Of a DNA stretch of 35,301 bases, positions 9,263 to 17,163 are shown piece by piece. Where the stretch lies: positions 1 to 35,301 of the forward strand of contig NZ_JAIKXF010000109.1 of the NCBI RefSeq assembly GCF_024684275.1, written 5' to 3'. The stretch's first letter is position 1; every line of letters starts with the position of its first letter. Both the position numbers and the translations under genes were made by a program. This stretch comes from Ruminococcus sp. Lineage in GTDB: Bacteria; Bacillota_A; Clostridia; Oscillospirales; Ruminococcaceae. The notes below the pieces were generated by a model. That model was not told the DNA's origin. It saw only the letters and a list, made by a program, of their open reading frames with translations, and did no database searches.

Positions 9263-11149
9263 TTATTTCTCAGGTTCAAGAGTTGTCACCTTATGGAGCA
9301 GATACTCCTGTATGCGCAGGGCGTCATTTGCGGTGATACCTGCGCTGGAGCGGTCAACATCAGCGTTCCCTGCACCCTTTTCCGTCATGTGCTTGCTGTC
9401 AGTGCCCTCTAATCCGAATTTGTTGGGATTTGCAAGGTACTGCATTATAAGCACAACATCGGACATATCCACAGTACCGTCGCAGTTGGCGTCGCCATAG
9501 ACTGACTGTACAGCTGAGACCTTGACAGTATATGTGCTTATCATTGTCGCAGTATCAAGTACGTAGTCAATATCCTCATCGGAGAATGTATATTTGCCGT
9601 CTGCCGACGTGAATTTACCAAAGGAATAGGATTTCGAGCTCTTTGGTATTGCAGGTACGACAATGAAAGGATTGTACTTAGCGGTCTTTATCTCATAGAC
9701 CGTGTCGGATTCATGACCGTTATCATATACCACAGTCAGTGCTGCTGTAAAGCTGCCGTCATTTATGAGCTTGCCTGTTGCCTTGTCGACCACATAGAAC
9801 AGGCATGAACCTGTAGAGATCTGAGGTTCGGCTCTTTTGGTGAGCTTGATAGTGTAGTTTATGGTGTGGTTTGCATCGTCTTTTTCGATAACAACGTCAT
9901 TTTCACTGTAGGTGTAGTAGATATGATGACTCATGCTTCTAATCTCAAGGTCATAATCTGTTACATTGGTCAGGTTTCCGGGAGTGAGAGTAACAGGATT
10001 TTCGCTCTCTGTGCTGAATGTAGAGGTGCTTGAACGCTTTTCGCCGTTGTTATACGTCATATTCCATGCGATTATGAAGCTTGCATCGTCTATGGGTTCA
10101 CCTGTCTCCTTATCGACTGCCTTCATGACGTATTTTTTCTGCACAGAAGGTGTCGGGATAGTTGAGGTCGTAGTGGTTGTTATGTCAGAAGTCACAGTAA
10201 CGGTAGTAGTTGTTGTGGTTGTCTCCTGCTTTTCCTCTATGGGAGCCATGCTTGGAACACCGTCGCCCCACCAGTCCCAGCGGTCGGGAGTACGGTACTT
10301 ATTGATAGCCTCTCCGTTGGCAGATGTCCATGTGAAAACGTTGTCGTAGAGATGTCCCTCATTGTAGTAGAACTGAGCCATTGCACAGATCTCATCGGCG
10401 TATGTGGCATAAGCGCCTTCGTCCTCAGCCTTTGTACACCAGCCTGTGTTGAAGCCCTTGAGGCTGTTGCGCACTACCTGATAGTCGTGCATATCCTGCT
10501 CATTTATGCATATCTCCGCAAAGTGGAGTATCTTTCTGATACCCATATGATTTGAGATGATACAGTCATAGAAGTTTGACTTGGTAAAGGAATACTGGAA
10601 CATTTCGGGAACATTGTCCTCGGGCATGAACTTTGGATCGCAGTCCGCAAAAGCCGTAACAGCGGTCTGCAAAGTGCCGTATGCATGGGCAGAGTTTACT
10701 CCCCAGCCGTCCTCATAGGCGGTTTCATGGTCTGAGCCTATCTTGCCCTCGCCCAGGGTGGACTCTCTTGAGCCGAGGCCGAGGAACAGCGCATACATCT
10801 TTTCACGGTCTGTTTGTCCCAGACGTGTGGAGATAAGGTCCCAGTGCTCGTCAATTTCCTTGTAAAGGGCATATTTTACCTCCTGAACTGTCATTTTGTG
10901 GTTTATAGCGCGTATCTCAGCTTCAGAAGCGTCCGCAGGAGTATTTCTTTCACCGAAATTCAGAGGATTGCCAACACCCTCATTCTGAACGTCCCTTGAA
11001 GTATCATGGAGGGGAGCGCAGGTCTCTCCTGCGAAGCACCATTCGTCAGCAGAAGCGTAAAAGCCCTTGTCGCCGATATTGGCTATAGTGAGCGAAGATG
11101 TGCATATTACAGCCGCGGTGAGAAGTCCGCAAATTTTAGTCAGTTTCAT
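9263..11149 (-). CDS. Secreted dockerin protein with lysozyme-like (possibly GH124) domain
   Basis: A 628-residue secreted protein. It has a signal peptide (residues 1-~33); a mainly helical domain (~75-275) with GLGSRESTLGEG (candidate catalytic Glu129) and AYGTLQTAVTAF, reminiscent of lysozyme-like/GH23 folds; a Thr linker (~310-332); two homologous beta modules (~339-438 and ~447-546), each opening with VDK-x-TGk.I-d..F, like Cna-B/SpaA folds; and a dockerin (552-620). The dockerin loops are DANCDGTVDMSD and DVDRSSAGITAND, the second with the extra residue. GH124, a cellulase family known from Clostridium thermocellum, has a lysozyme-like superhelix and is a reasonable candidate, but the assignment rests on memory of the fold. 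A peptidoglycan hydrolase is the alternative. It follows a MIF-like gene by 10 nt. Confidence 0.82.
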   Translation of the reverse strand: MKLTKICGLLTAAVICTSSLTIANIGDKGFYASADEWCFAGETCAPLHDTSRDVQNEGVGNPLNFGERNTPADASEAEIRAINHKMTVQEVKYALYKEIDEHWDLISTRLGQTDREKMYALFLGLGSRESTLGEGKIGSDHETAYEDGWGVNSAHAYGTLQTAVTAFADCDPKFMPEDNVPEMFQYSFTKSNFYDCIISNHMGIRKILHFAEICINEQDMHDYQVVRNSLKGFNTGWCTKAEDEGAYATYADEICAMAQFYYNEGHLYDNVFTWTSANGEAINKYRTPDRWDWWGDGVPSMAPIEEKQETTTTTTTVTVTSDITTTTTSTIPTPSVQKKYVMKAVDKETGEPIDDASFIIAWNMTYNNGEKRSSTSTFSTESENPVTLTPGNLTNVTDYDLEIRSMSHHIYYTYSENDVVIEKDDANHTINYTIKLTKRAEPQISTGSCLFYVVDKATGKLINDGSFTAALTVVYDNGHESDTVYEIKTAKYNPFIVVPAIPKSSKSYSFGKFTSADGKYTFSDEDIDYVLDTATMISTYTVKVSAVQSVYGDANCDGTVDMSDVVLIMQYLANPNKFGLEGTDSKHMTEKGAGNADVDRSSAGITANDALRIQEYLLHKVTTLEPEK

Positions 11150-11159
11150 TTACATCACC

Positions 11160-11501
11160 TCAGAAGTTTGAGCCGTTCCAGCCCCAGTCGTTGGTACTGG
11201 TGTACTTAACGTACACGCGGTCGGACGGGATACCGATATTGTCTGTGAGAATACCTGTGATATGGCTTGTGAGGGTGGTCAGTGCGTTTGAAGAAGCGCT
11301 TCCGAAAATGGATACCTCCACCATAGCGGCAGGAGCGCTTTCACCCTTGAACCACAGGTCGTACTCAGGCTCGATGCCCACCATGAGCCAGCCCTCTGAC
11401 TTGCCGGGAATAGCGGTGATAGCGCGTCCCATAGCGGATTTGATGCTTGTTTTCTGCTCCTCGGAAACAGAAACATTAGTCTTGACATTGATAAATGGCA
11501 T
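11160..11501 (-). CDS. MIF/4-oxalocrotonate tautomerase-superfamily protein
   Basis: A 113-residue protein of the macrophage migration inhibitory factor family. Pro2, which becomes the N-terminal catalytic base after Met removal, is present (MPFINVKTN). GWLMVGIEPE followed by LWFKGESAPAAMVEVSIFG corresponds to the MIF core strands, and length matches the family (~115). Bacterial members are tautomerases of unknown natural substrate. AGGAGG precedes the start. The stop codon overlaps the ribosome site of the downstream dockerin gene (10-nt gap), so the two are cotranscribed, an unexpected partnership of a cytosolic enzyme with a secreted cellulosomal protein. Confidence 0.88.
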   Translation of the reverse strand: MPFINVKTNVSVSEEQKTSIKSAMGRAITAIPGKSEGWLMVGIEPEYDLWFKGESAPAAMVEVSIFGSASSNALTTLTSHITGILTDNIGIPSDRVYVKYTSTNDWGWNGSNF

Positions 11502-11566
11502 AATTTTTCCTCCTCATTGATTTATAATGCGGAATCAGGGATTCCGATTTTTATTTAATGGTTTCT

Positions 11567-11581
11567 GCGTTAAATTATGAT
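11567..11581. repeat. Remnant of the 135-nt repeat end
   Basis: GCGTTAAATTATGAT is identical to positions 13018-13032 near the end of the 135-nt repeat copy A. It may be the trace of an older, lost copy downstream of the PLP-enzyme gene. A 15-nt match of AT-rich DNA could also be chance. Confidence 0.35.
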
Positions 11582-11603
11582 CGATCAGAAAAGCTGAAAG
11601 GAT

Positions 11604-12884
11604 TTAGAGCTTAATAAGTCCCTCTGAAAGCATTTCCTGAGCCGCAAGCATTACACCCAGCTTACCGCTTGTGTAGGTAATACCGCCCTGCATCCATACA
11701 GCGTATGGCTCGCGGAGGGGAGCATCTGCGGACAGCTCGATGGAAGCGCCGTTGGTGAAAGCACCAGCCGCCATGATGACCTGACTTGAATAGCCCGGCA
11801 TATCCCAGGGCTCCGGAGTTACAAATGAGTCTATGGGAGCGCCCTTCTGTATTCCGCGGCAGAATGCGCAGAGATGTTCCTCGTCACCCAGCTTTACGGC
11901 AGTGATTATATCTCCTCTTGGCTCGTCCTTGCGCGGAGAGCACTCAAAGCCGAGAAGTGTGAACAGCTCACTTGCAAAGGTGCAGGTCTTGACTGCGTTT
12001 GCCACAACATCGGGAGCGAAGAATATTCCCATGAGCATTTCGCGGTTCATGCCGAGAGTACAGCCGACCTCCTTGCCCATGCCCACGCAGGTAAGACGAT
12101 AGGAGCAGAGCTCCACAAGGTCTGCTCTGCCTGCGATATATCCGCCTGTACGGGCGATACCGCCGCCTGCGTTCTTGATGAGTGAGCCTATGATAACGTC
12201 AGCACCTACAGCAGTAGGCTCTCTGTCCTCCACGAATTCGCCGTAGCAGTTGTCCACCATGATGATGACATCGGGATTGCCTTTTTTGGCGGCATTTATC
12301 ATCTTCTCAATATCGGCAATAGTGAAAGCTCCGCGGAGGGAATAGCCGCGTGAGCGCTGTATGTAAGCCACTTTAGCGTCCTTTACAGCTTCGGTTATCT
12401 CGTCCAGCTTGGGAGTACCGTCCTCATTCAGGTCTACCTGTCCGTAATTTACGCCGTAGTCCATGAGAGAGCCGTTGCCCTTAGTGCCGCTGATACCGAT
12501 AACTTCTTCAAGAGTGTCATACGGCTTGCCTGTTATGGAAACTATCTTGTCGCCTGTTCGGAGAACTCCGAAAAGTGCAACAGACAGGGCATGAGTGCCC
12601 GAAACGAAGTTGAAGCGCACCAGAGCGTCCTCAGCACCGAGAGCCTGAGCGAATACCTTGTCGATGACCTCGCGTCCCATATCGCCGTAGCCGTAGCCTG
12701 TAGAGCCGTAGAAGCAGGGCTCGCTGACCTTGTTATCGGAAAATGCTTTAAGCACTTTTGCGCCGCAGTACTCAGCATTAGCGTCTATTTTTGCAAAGGC
12801 TTCGGCGCAGTTTTTTTCTGCCTGAGCGGCGAGCTCGGCGAGTCTGTTGTCGAAGCCGTAAATTTCATTTATTTTGCTGTTCAT
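11604..12884 (-). CDS. Methionine gamma-lyase family PLP enzyme (aluminium-resistance/YnbB type)
   Basis: A 426-residue fold-type I PLP enzyme. The PLP-binding lysine is probably K237 (GSLIKNAGGGIA), preceded by the Asp that contacts the pyridine ring (MVDNCYGEF, D211). FVSGTHALSVALFG corresponds to the phosphate-binding turn. The family (Met_gamma_lyase, often called aluminium-resistance protein) is widespread in Firmicutes, and its true reaction is poorly defined; C-S lyase activity is presumed. AAAGGAT lies just before the ATG. The 135-nt repeat copy A begins 16 nt upstream of the start codon, so the repeat forms the immediate leader. Confidence 0.92.
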   Translation of the reverse strand: MNSKINEIYGFDNRLAELAAQAEKNCAEAFAKIDANAEYCGAKVLKAFSDNKVSEPCFYGSTGYGYGDMGREVIDKVFAQALGAEDALVRFNFVSGTHALSVALFGVLRTGDKIVSITGKPYDTLEEVIGISGTKGNGSLMDYGVNYGQVDLNEDGTPKLDEITEAVKDAKVAYIQRSRGYSLRGAFTIADIEKMINAAKKGNPDVIIMVDNCYGEFVEDREPTAVGADVIIGSLIKNAGGGIARTGGYIAGRADLVELCSYRLTCVGMGKEVGCTLGMNREMLMGIFFAPDVVANAVKTCTFASELFTLLGFECSPRKDEPRGDIITAVKLGDEEHLCAFCRGIQKGAPIDSFVTPEPWDMPGYSSQVIMAAGAFTNGASIELSADAPLREPYAVWMQGGITYTSGKLGVMLAAQEMLSEGLIKL

Positions 12885-12900
12885 TTGTTATCCTTTCTTG

Positions 12901-13035
12901 TAAATCAAAATTTAATGATGTAGGGGCGCACAATGTGCGCCCGCAAACATACACATCAATTTTGACACGGGCGAACAATGTTCGCCCCTACAATACCAAT
13001 TTTTCGGGACGCCAAAGGCGTTAAATTATGATTTA
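12901..13035 (+). repeat. 135-nt perfect inverted repeat, copy A
   Basis: It is identical, base for base, to the reverse complement of 15152-15286. It contains a 74-nt core (12919-12992) with TGTAGGGGCG and CGCCCCTACA ends and two 9-1-9 hairpins, GGGCGCACA-A-TGTGCGCCC and GGGCGAACA-A-TGTTCGCCC. The outer arms are AT-rich (TAAATCAAAATTTAATGA; GCGTTAAATTATGATTTA). No coding capacity is seen. It is MITE-like in form. Confidence 0.95.
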
Positions 13036-13078
13036 TTGTATATTTAGATTATATCGTTTTTATTAAGCTGTGTCAACC

Positions 13079-14326
13079 TCAGACCCTGTAATTTTCCGCC
13101 TCTTTTATCAGCTTAATGTCCACAAGGGCGTCGATAAGTGTTCCGTTTTCAGCGTACTCCTCTGAGAATATCTTTCCGTCCTGACGTATCTTGCCGAGAA
13201 ATGCTCCCTTATCGTAGGGGATAAGGAGCTTCATGCGCTTTGCGGTCTCAGGAAGGTTTTTCATTATACATTCAAGGAGCTTATCAAAGCCCGTGCGCTC
13301 CTTTGCACTTATCATAACAGTGGTGTCGTCCTCGAATACCGTATCCGTGAACGGTGCCGCGTCAGCCTTGTTCATGACGTATATCTGAGGTATCCCTTCG
13401 CAGCCAAGCTCACTGAGCAGGCTTGCTGTGACCTCTGCCTGCTCTTTTATCTCTGGTGATGAAAGGTCCTGTACATTGAGGATAATATCCGCAGCCGCAG
13501 CTTCTTCAAGTGTGGATTTGAATGCCTCGACCAGATTGTGGGGAAGTCTCCTGATAAGTCCTACCGTATCTATGAGCATGACGCTTCTGCCGTCGGGGAG
13601 CTCTATAGAACGTGAGGTTATATCCAGTGTTGCAAAGAGCTTGTTTTCCGCAAGAACTCCTGCATCGGTAAGGGCGTTCAGCAGAGTGGACTTTCCTACA
13701 TTTGTATAGCCGACTATAGCCGCGCAGAGAACACCATCTTTTTTTCGGCGAGAACGTGAGAAATTACGGTGCTTTTTAAGCTCATCAAGCTCAGCCTCAA
13801 GGTAGCTGATACGCTTGCGGATATGGCGCTTATCGGTCTCAAGCTTTGTTTCTCCGGGACCTCTTGTACCGATACCGCCGCCCAGTCTCGAAAGGGCAGT
13901 ACCCATACCCGTAAGACGGGGGAGCCTGTATTTCTGCTGGGCAAGCTCTACCTGCAATTTACCTTCTTTTGTTCGGGCGCGCTGAGCGAAAATATCAAGT
14001 ATCAGCGTAGTCCTGTCGATAACTCGGACGTCCAGAATCTCCTCGATATTACGCACCTGAACTCCCGTGAGCTCGTGGTCGAAGATGACCAGCTCAGCGC
14101 CGAGGGCTTCAAGCTGATCCTTTAGCTCTTCAAGTCTGCCTGCACCCATACAGGTAGCAGGATCGTAGGTGGGACGTCTCTGGATTATTGAGCCAACCAC
14201 CTCGGCGTTTGCGGTGGCTGCCAGCTCTTCAAGCTCGCCTATGGAGACCTCGGCGTCAAATTCTCCTGTATCCACGCAGGCGAGGACTGCTTTTACGGGA
14301 AGGTCGTCGGTCTTGTTTTCGTACAT
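13079..14326 (-). CDS. hflX: Ribosome-associated GTPase HflX
   Basis: A 415-residue HflX, which splits stalled or stress-damaged ribosomes using GTP. The N-terminal HflX domain (~1-195) includes RRPTYDPATCMGAGRLEEL and GGGIGTRGPGETKLETD. The GTPase domain has G1 GYTNVGKST (206-214), G3 DTVG and G4 NKAD. Size is normal. It starts 13 nt after the GIY-YIG stop, with AAAAGGAG before the ATG, and follows ispF and the GIY-YIG gene in one run. The whole run lies inside the 2.1-kb segment bounded by the 135-nt inverted repeat. Confidence 0.97.
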   Translation of the reverse strand: MYENKTDDLPVKAVLACVDTGEFDAEVSIGELEELAATANAEVVGSIIQRRPTYDPATCMGAGRLEELKDQLEALGAELVIFDHELTGVQVRNIEEILDVRVIDRTTLILDIFAQRARTKEGKLQVELAQQKYRLPRLTGMGTALSRLGGGIGTRGPGETKLETDKRHIRKRISYLEAELDELKKHRNFSRSRRKKDGVLCAAIVGYTNVGKSTLLNALTDAGVLAENKLFATLDITSRSIELPDGRSVMLIDTVGLIRRLPHNLVEAFKSTLEEAAAADIILNVQDLSSPEIKEQAEVTASLLSELGCEGIPQIYVMNKADAAPFTDTVFEDDTTVMISAKERTGFDKLLECIMKNLPETAKRMKLLIPYDKGAFLGKIRQDGKIFSEEYAENGTLIDALVDIKLIKEAENYRV

Positions 14327-14339
14327 ATGGTACTCCTTT

Positions 14340-14648
14340 TCAGATGATCTCTCGGCAGTAAAACTCTGTGTTTTCGTCGCTTATCAGCTCAGAAAAGCAG
14401 GTATTGTCTGCAATAAGCCGAAGCTTCTGTGCTTTTTTGAGATGCTTTATGCGGTATTCCAGCTTTGAGGCGAGACTTCTGCTGCCGCAGCTCCAGAGAG
14501 CTTCAAGTGACTTGAATTGGTGAGAGCGTGTGAACTTTGCGCCTTTGGGCGTTTTGCGCTCATGCTCGTCCATTCGTCGGTCAACGTCGGTAGTTATGCC
14601 AGTATACAGCAGGTCGCCCTCGCATTTTATGATGTAAACGTAGTACAT
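14340..14648 (-). CDS. GIY-YIG domain protein (UPF0213/YhbQ type)
   Basis: A small GIY-YIG nuclease-fold protein. MYYVYIIKCEGDLLYTGITTD provides the GIY-YIG core strands (here VYI...YTG), followed by the Arg in DRRMDEHE, KFTRSHQF and a conserved Glu in SKLEYRIKHLKK. The ATG at 14648 is preferred because relatives start right at YYVYII. A GTG at 14672 would add eight residues and overlap the end of ispF. The stand-alone members have uncertain roles; DNA nicking or repair is suspected. It is coupled to ispF and hflX. Confidence 0.88.
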   Translation of the reverse strand: MYYVYIIKCEGDLLYTGITTDVDRRMDEHERKTPKGAKFTRSHQFKSLEALWSCGSRSLASKLEYRIKHLKKAQKLRLIADNTCFSELISDENTEFYCREII

Positions 14649-14659
14649 CTGCGGATATT

Positions 14660-15136
14660 TCAGGCTTTGCACATGAGTGCGACAGCGTGGGCGGACATAC
14701 CCAGCTTTTCGCCTGTGAATCCGAGGTGCTCCTCAGTGGTAGCCTTAACGCTTATCTGTGACACGTCACAGCCGCATACCTTAGCGATATTTTCACGCAT
14801 AGCCATGATGTGTGGAGCGAGTTTCGGAGCCTGAGCAATGATAGTTGCGTCGATATTGCCTATTTCCCAGCCCTCTGCTCTTATCCTGCGGCAAACCTCA
14901 GCCATGAGCTTCATGCTGTCGGCGTCCTTGAAGCTGTCGTCGTTGTCGGGGAAGAGGTGACCGATGTCGCCCATAGCGAGAGCGCCCAGCATGGCGTCCA
15001 TTATGGCGTGGACAAGAACGTCAGCGTCCGAGTGACCGAGAAGCCCCGTAACGTGTGGTATCTCGATGCCGCCGAGTATGAGCTTTCTGCCCTCCACCAG
15101 CTTGTGAACGTCATAACCGTGACCTATTCTGAACAT
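14660..15136 (-). CDS. ispF: 2-C-methyl-D-erythritol 2,4-cyclodiphosphate synthase
   Basis: IspF makes the cyclic diphosphate intermediate of the MEP isoprenoid pathway. The 158-residue protein carries the zinc ligands D9 and H11 (GYDVH) and H43 (VLVHAIMDA), the HSDADV loop (35-40), and the C-terminal [13 protein letters not shown] motif. Length is standard. GAAAGGAG lies before the start. Its leader begins at the edge of repeat copy B (15152-15286), so no room for a separate promoter is seen between repeat and gene. It may be transcribed from the antiporter promoter or from inside the repeat. Confidence 0.98.
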   Translation of the reverse strand: MFRIGHGYDVHKLVEGRKLILGGIEIPHVTGLLGHSDADVLVHAIMDAMLGALAMGDIGHLFPDNDDSFKDADSMKLMAEVCRRIRAEGWEIGNIDATIIAQAPKLAPHIMAMRENIAKVCGCDVSQISVKATTEEHLGFTGEKLGMSAHAVALMCKA

Positions 15137-15151
15137 ATTATTCTCCTTTCG

Positions 15152-15286
15152 TAAATCATAATTTAACGCCTTTGGCGTCCCGAAAAATTGGTATTGTAGG
15201 GGCGAACATTGTTCGCCCGTGTCAAAATTGATGTGTATGTTTGCGGGCGCACATTGTGCGCCCCTACATCATTAAATTTTGATTTA
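15152..15286 (-). repeat. 135-nt perfect inverted repeat, copy B
   Basis: Exact reverse complement of 12901-13035. Its last three bases (15284-15286) supply the TAA stop codon of the antiporter gene, so the element abuts or overlaps that coding end. Together with copy A it brackets 2,116 bp holding ispF, the GIY-YIG gene and hflX. Confidence 0.95.
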
Positions 15287-16489
15287 TTTCCCTGCCTTTA
15301 CAGCTGCTTTTTCTGTATCGTCTTGTGATCTGCCGAAAAGCAGCTTCAAAATTATCGGCGTAACTATACTTGATACGATAATGAGCAGTATTACTGCGGT
15401 AAAATAGGACGAGTCGATTATGCCAAGTCCAAGTCCCTTGTTTGTGATGATAAGGGCTACCTCGCCTCTTGTCATCATGCCTGCGCCTATCTTCAGGCAG
15501 TCGAGCCAGCTGTATCTGAAGCACTTTGAAACCAGTCCGCAGCCGATGACTTTGCTGAGCATAGCTACCAGAACAAAGCCTATTGAGAACACTATCATGC
15601 TGGAGTCAACGGTTTTAAGGTCGGTTTCAAGACCGATACCTACAAAAAACATAGGTGCAAAGAACATATATCCGTTGATATTTACTCGGCGGTCTATGTA
15701 TTCGGCGTCGCGGACGTTGCAGAGGATTATTCCTGCGATATATGCGCCTGTTATGTCGGCGATGCCGAAGTACTTTTCGGCGATATATGCCATTATAAAG
15801 CAGAGAGTGATCGCAATTATAGGTATTCTTCTTGTATGAGCGTGTCTGTCATCGTAGAACTTGAATACCTTGTAGATGATAAAGCCTATCACAAGCGACA
15901 ATACAAGGAAAAGCAGTATCTTTCCCGTAACGAGGAGAGTATTGCTGTTGGGGTCCTTGAAGCCGAGAACAAAGGTGAGGACGATAATGCCGATAACGTC
16001 GTCTATGATAGCGGCACTGAGTATGGTCTGTCCAACTCGGCTGTTGAGCTTGCCCATTTCCTTGAGCACCTCAACGGTTATGCCAACTGATGTAGCTGTC
16101 ATGATACAGCCTATGAACACTGCCTTGAAGAATTCGTCAGAGCCGAATTCAGAAAAGCCGTAAACGCACATATACAGCAGGCTTCCGCCGATCAGCGGCA
16201 CTAAAACTCCCACGCAGGCGATAAGGAACGCCGCAAATCCCGATTTTTTCATTTCCTGAAGGTTCGTTTCGAGTCCTGCCGAGAACATAATGAGTATAAC
16301 GCCTATCTCAGCCATTTGCTTGATAAAGGGAGTAGGCTCCACCCAGCCCAGCAGACAGGGACCGATAAGCAGTCCGGCGACTATCTCACCTACGACCATA
16401 GGAGCTTTCAGCCGTCTTGCAAGAAGACCTGCACCCTTTGCGCATATGAAAATTATCGCAAGGTCTTTGAGTATCTCATAGGTTTCCAT
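15284..16489 (-). CDS. CPA2-family cation/proton antiporter
   Basis: A 401-residue integral membrane protein with about 12 hydrophobic segments, matching the Na+/H+ exchanger domain of CPA2 (NapA/KefB-like). Diagnostic stretches are LKAPMVVGEIVAGLLIGP, IGVILIMFSAGLETNL, the unwound-helix region IMTATSVGITVEVL, AAIIDDVIGIIVL (the ion-binding acidic pair) and MTRGEVALII. It lacks the C-terminal TrkA-N domain of Kef proteins. It probably exports Na+ or K+ in exchange for protons. It is transcribed from a consensus promoter (16545-16573) and begins the minus-strand gene run. Its stop codon lies inside repeat copy B. Confidence 0.93.
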   Translation of the reverse strand: METYEILKDLAIIFICAKGAGLLARRLKAPMVVGEIVAGLLIGPCLLGWVEPTPFIKQMAEIGVILIMFSAGLETNLQEMKKSGFAAFLIACVGVLVPLIGGSLLYMCVYGFSEFGSDEFFKAVFIGCIMTATSVGITVEVLKEMGKLNSRVGQTILSAAIIDDVIGIIVLTFVLGFKDPNSNTLLVTGKILLFLVLSLVIGFIIYKVFKFYDDRHAHTRRIPIIAITLCFIMAYIAEKYFGIADITGAYIAGIILCNVRDAEYIDRRVNINGYMFFAPMFFVGIGLETDLKTVDSSMIVFSIGFVLVAMLSKVIGCGLVSKCFRYSWLDCLKIGAGMMTRGEVALIITNKGLGLGIIDSSYFTAVILLIIVSSIVTPIILKLLFGRSQDDTEKAAVKAGK

Positions 16490-16516
16490 TCATATTCATA
16501 TCCTTTCGTAAATAAA

Positions 16517-16573
16517 GGGAGCATCATGGCTCCCATATACATCTATTATACTATGGAGCTGGTCAGTTGTCAA
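16517..16573 (-). promoter_or_regulatory. Antiporter promoter and leader hairpin
   Basis: On the minus strand, TTGACA (complement of 16568-16573), 17-nt spacer and TATAAT (complement of 16545-16550) make a perfect consensus promoter. The leader carries a GGGAGC/GCTCCC hairpin (16517-16534) just before the ribosome site. Confidence 0.8.
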
Positions 16574-16725
16574 CTTTTATTGATGTACCAGCTGAATCTT
16601 TGATCTGATATTTCGTCTGAACTTCATGTTCTGATTGAGGATACATTATTTACTGCGCCAAAGTCTCATAAATGCGCGAATATATCTGTACAAAGCGGAA
16701 CGATTCGTTTTTTTGGAAAAAGTGC
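16574..16725. other. Divergent intergenic region, nothing distinct
   Basis: The stretch between the antiporter and rpsF promoters is AT-rich and shows no open frame, clear hairpin or repeat. Confidence 0.5.
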
Positions 16726-16754
16726 TTGACAAGTACAGAATGAAATGATATAAT
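16726..16754 (+). promoter_or_regulatory. rpsF operon promoter
   Basis: TTGACA (16726-16731), 17-nt spacer, TATAAT (16749-16754): perfect consensus, as expected for a ribosomal-protein operon. Confidence 0.9.
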
Positions 16755-16784
16755 ATTTGAGTATCTTGTGTAAACAGGTACTAT

Positions 16785-16830
16785 TATCCTTGCCCGCAGT
16801 GAGTTGTCGGGCATGATCCCAGAAGGAGGT
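16785..16830 (+). promoter_or_regulatory. Possible S6:S18 autoregulatory leader
   Basis: A hairpin TGCCCG (16791-16796)/CGGGCA (16808-16813) lies between the promoter and the GGAGG site of rpsF. In many bacteria the S6:S18 complex binds a CCG-containing stem in this leader and represses translation. The position and CCG fit; the detailed motif was not verified. Confidence 0.45.
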
Positions 16831-16837
16831 GTGCTAA

Positions 16838-17134
16838 ATGGCAAAGGTATCCGCTAAGTATGAAGTAATGGTTGTTTTCAGCCTCAAGAACGGCGAAGAG
16901 CCTATGAAGGCTCTCGTAGAGAAGTTCAAGGAGAGAATCGAGCGTCACGCCGAAGCTGTTGAAGTCAACGAGGATTGGGGTAAGCGCAAGCTTGCATATC
17001 CTATCGAGGACGAGACAGAGGGCTACTATGTGATCTACACATTCCAGTCACAGCCTGATTATCCTGCTGAGCTTTCAAGACGTCTCAACATCACAGACGG
17101 CGTTCTTCGTTCACTCGTAACAGTTGTTGAATAA
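16838..17134 (+). CDS. rpsF: 30S ribosomal protein S6
   Basis: A 98-residue S6. YEVMVVFSLKNGEE opens the ferredoxin-like fold, and EDWGKRKLAYPIEDETEGYYV is the signature region. S6 pairs with S18 on the 30S platform, and the S18 gene is two genes downstream. The start ATG follows AAGGAGG. It is first in the classical rpsF-ssb-rpsR operon. Confidence 0.98.
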   Translation: MAKVSAKYEVMVVFSLKNGEEPMKALVEKFKERIERHAEAVEVNEDWGKRKLAYPIEDETEGYYVIYTFQSQPDYPAELSRRLNITDGVLRSLVTVVE

Positions 17135-17163
17135 TTCTACTTCATTATTTAGGAGGCGCTCAG

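Noticed and set aside
12901..15286. Composite transposon
   Set aside because: No transposase or recombinase gene is present between the repeats, and the genes inside are ordinary housekeeping genes.
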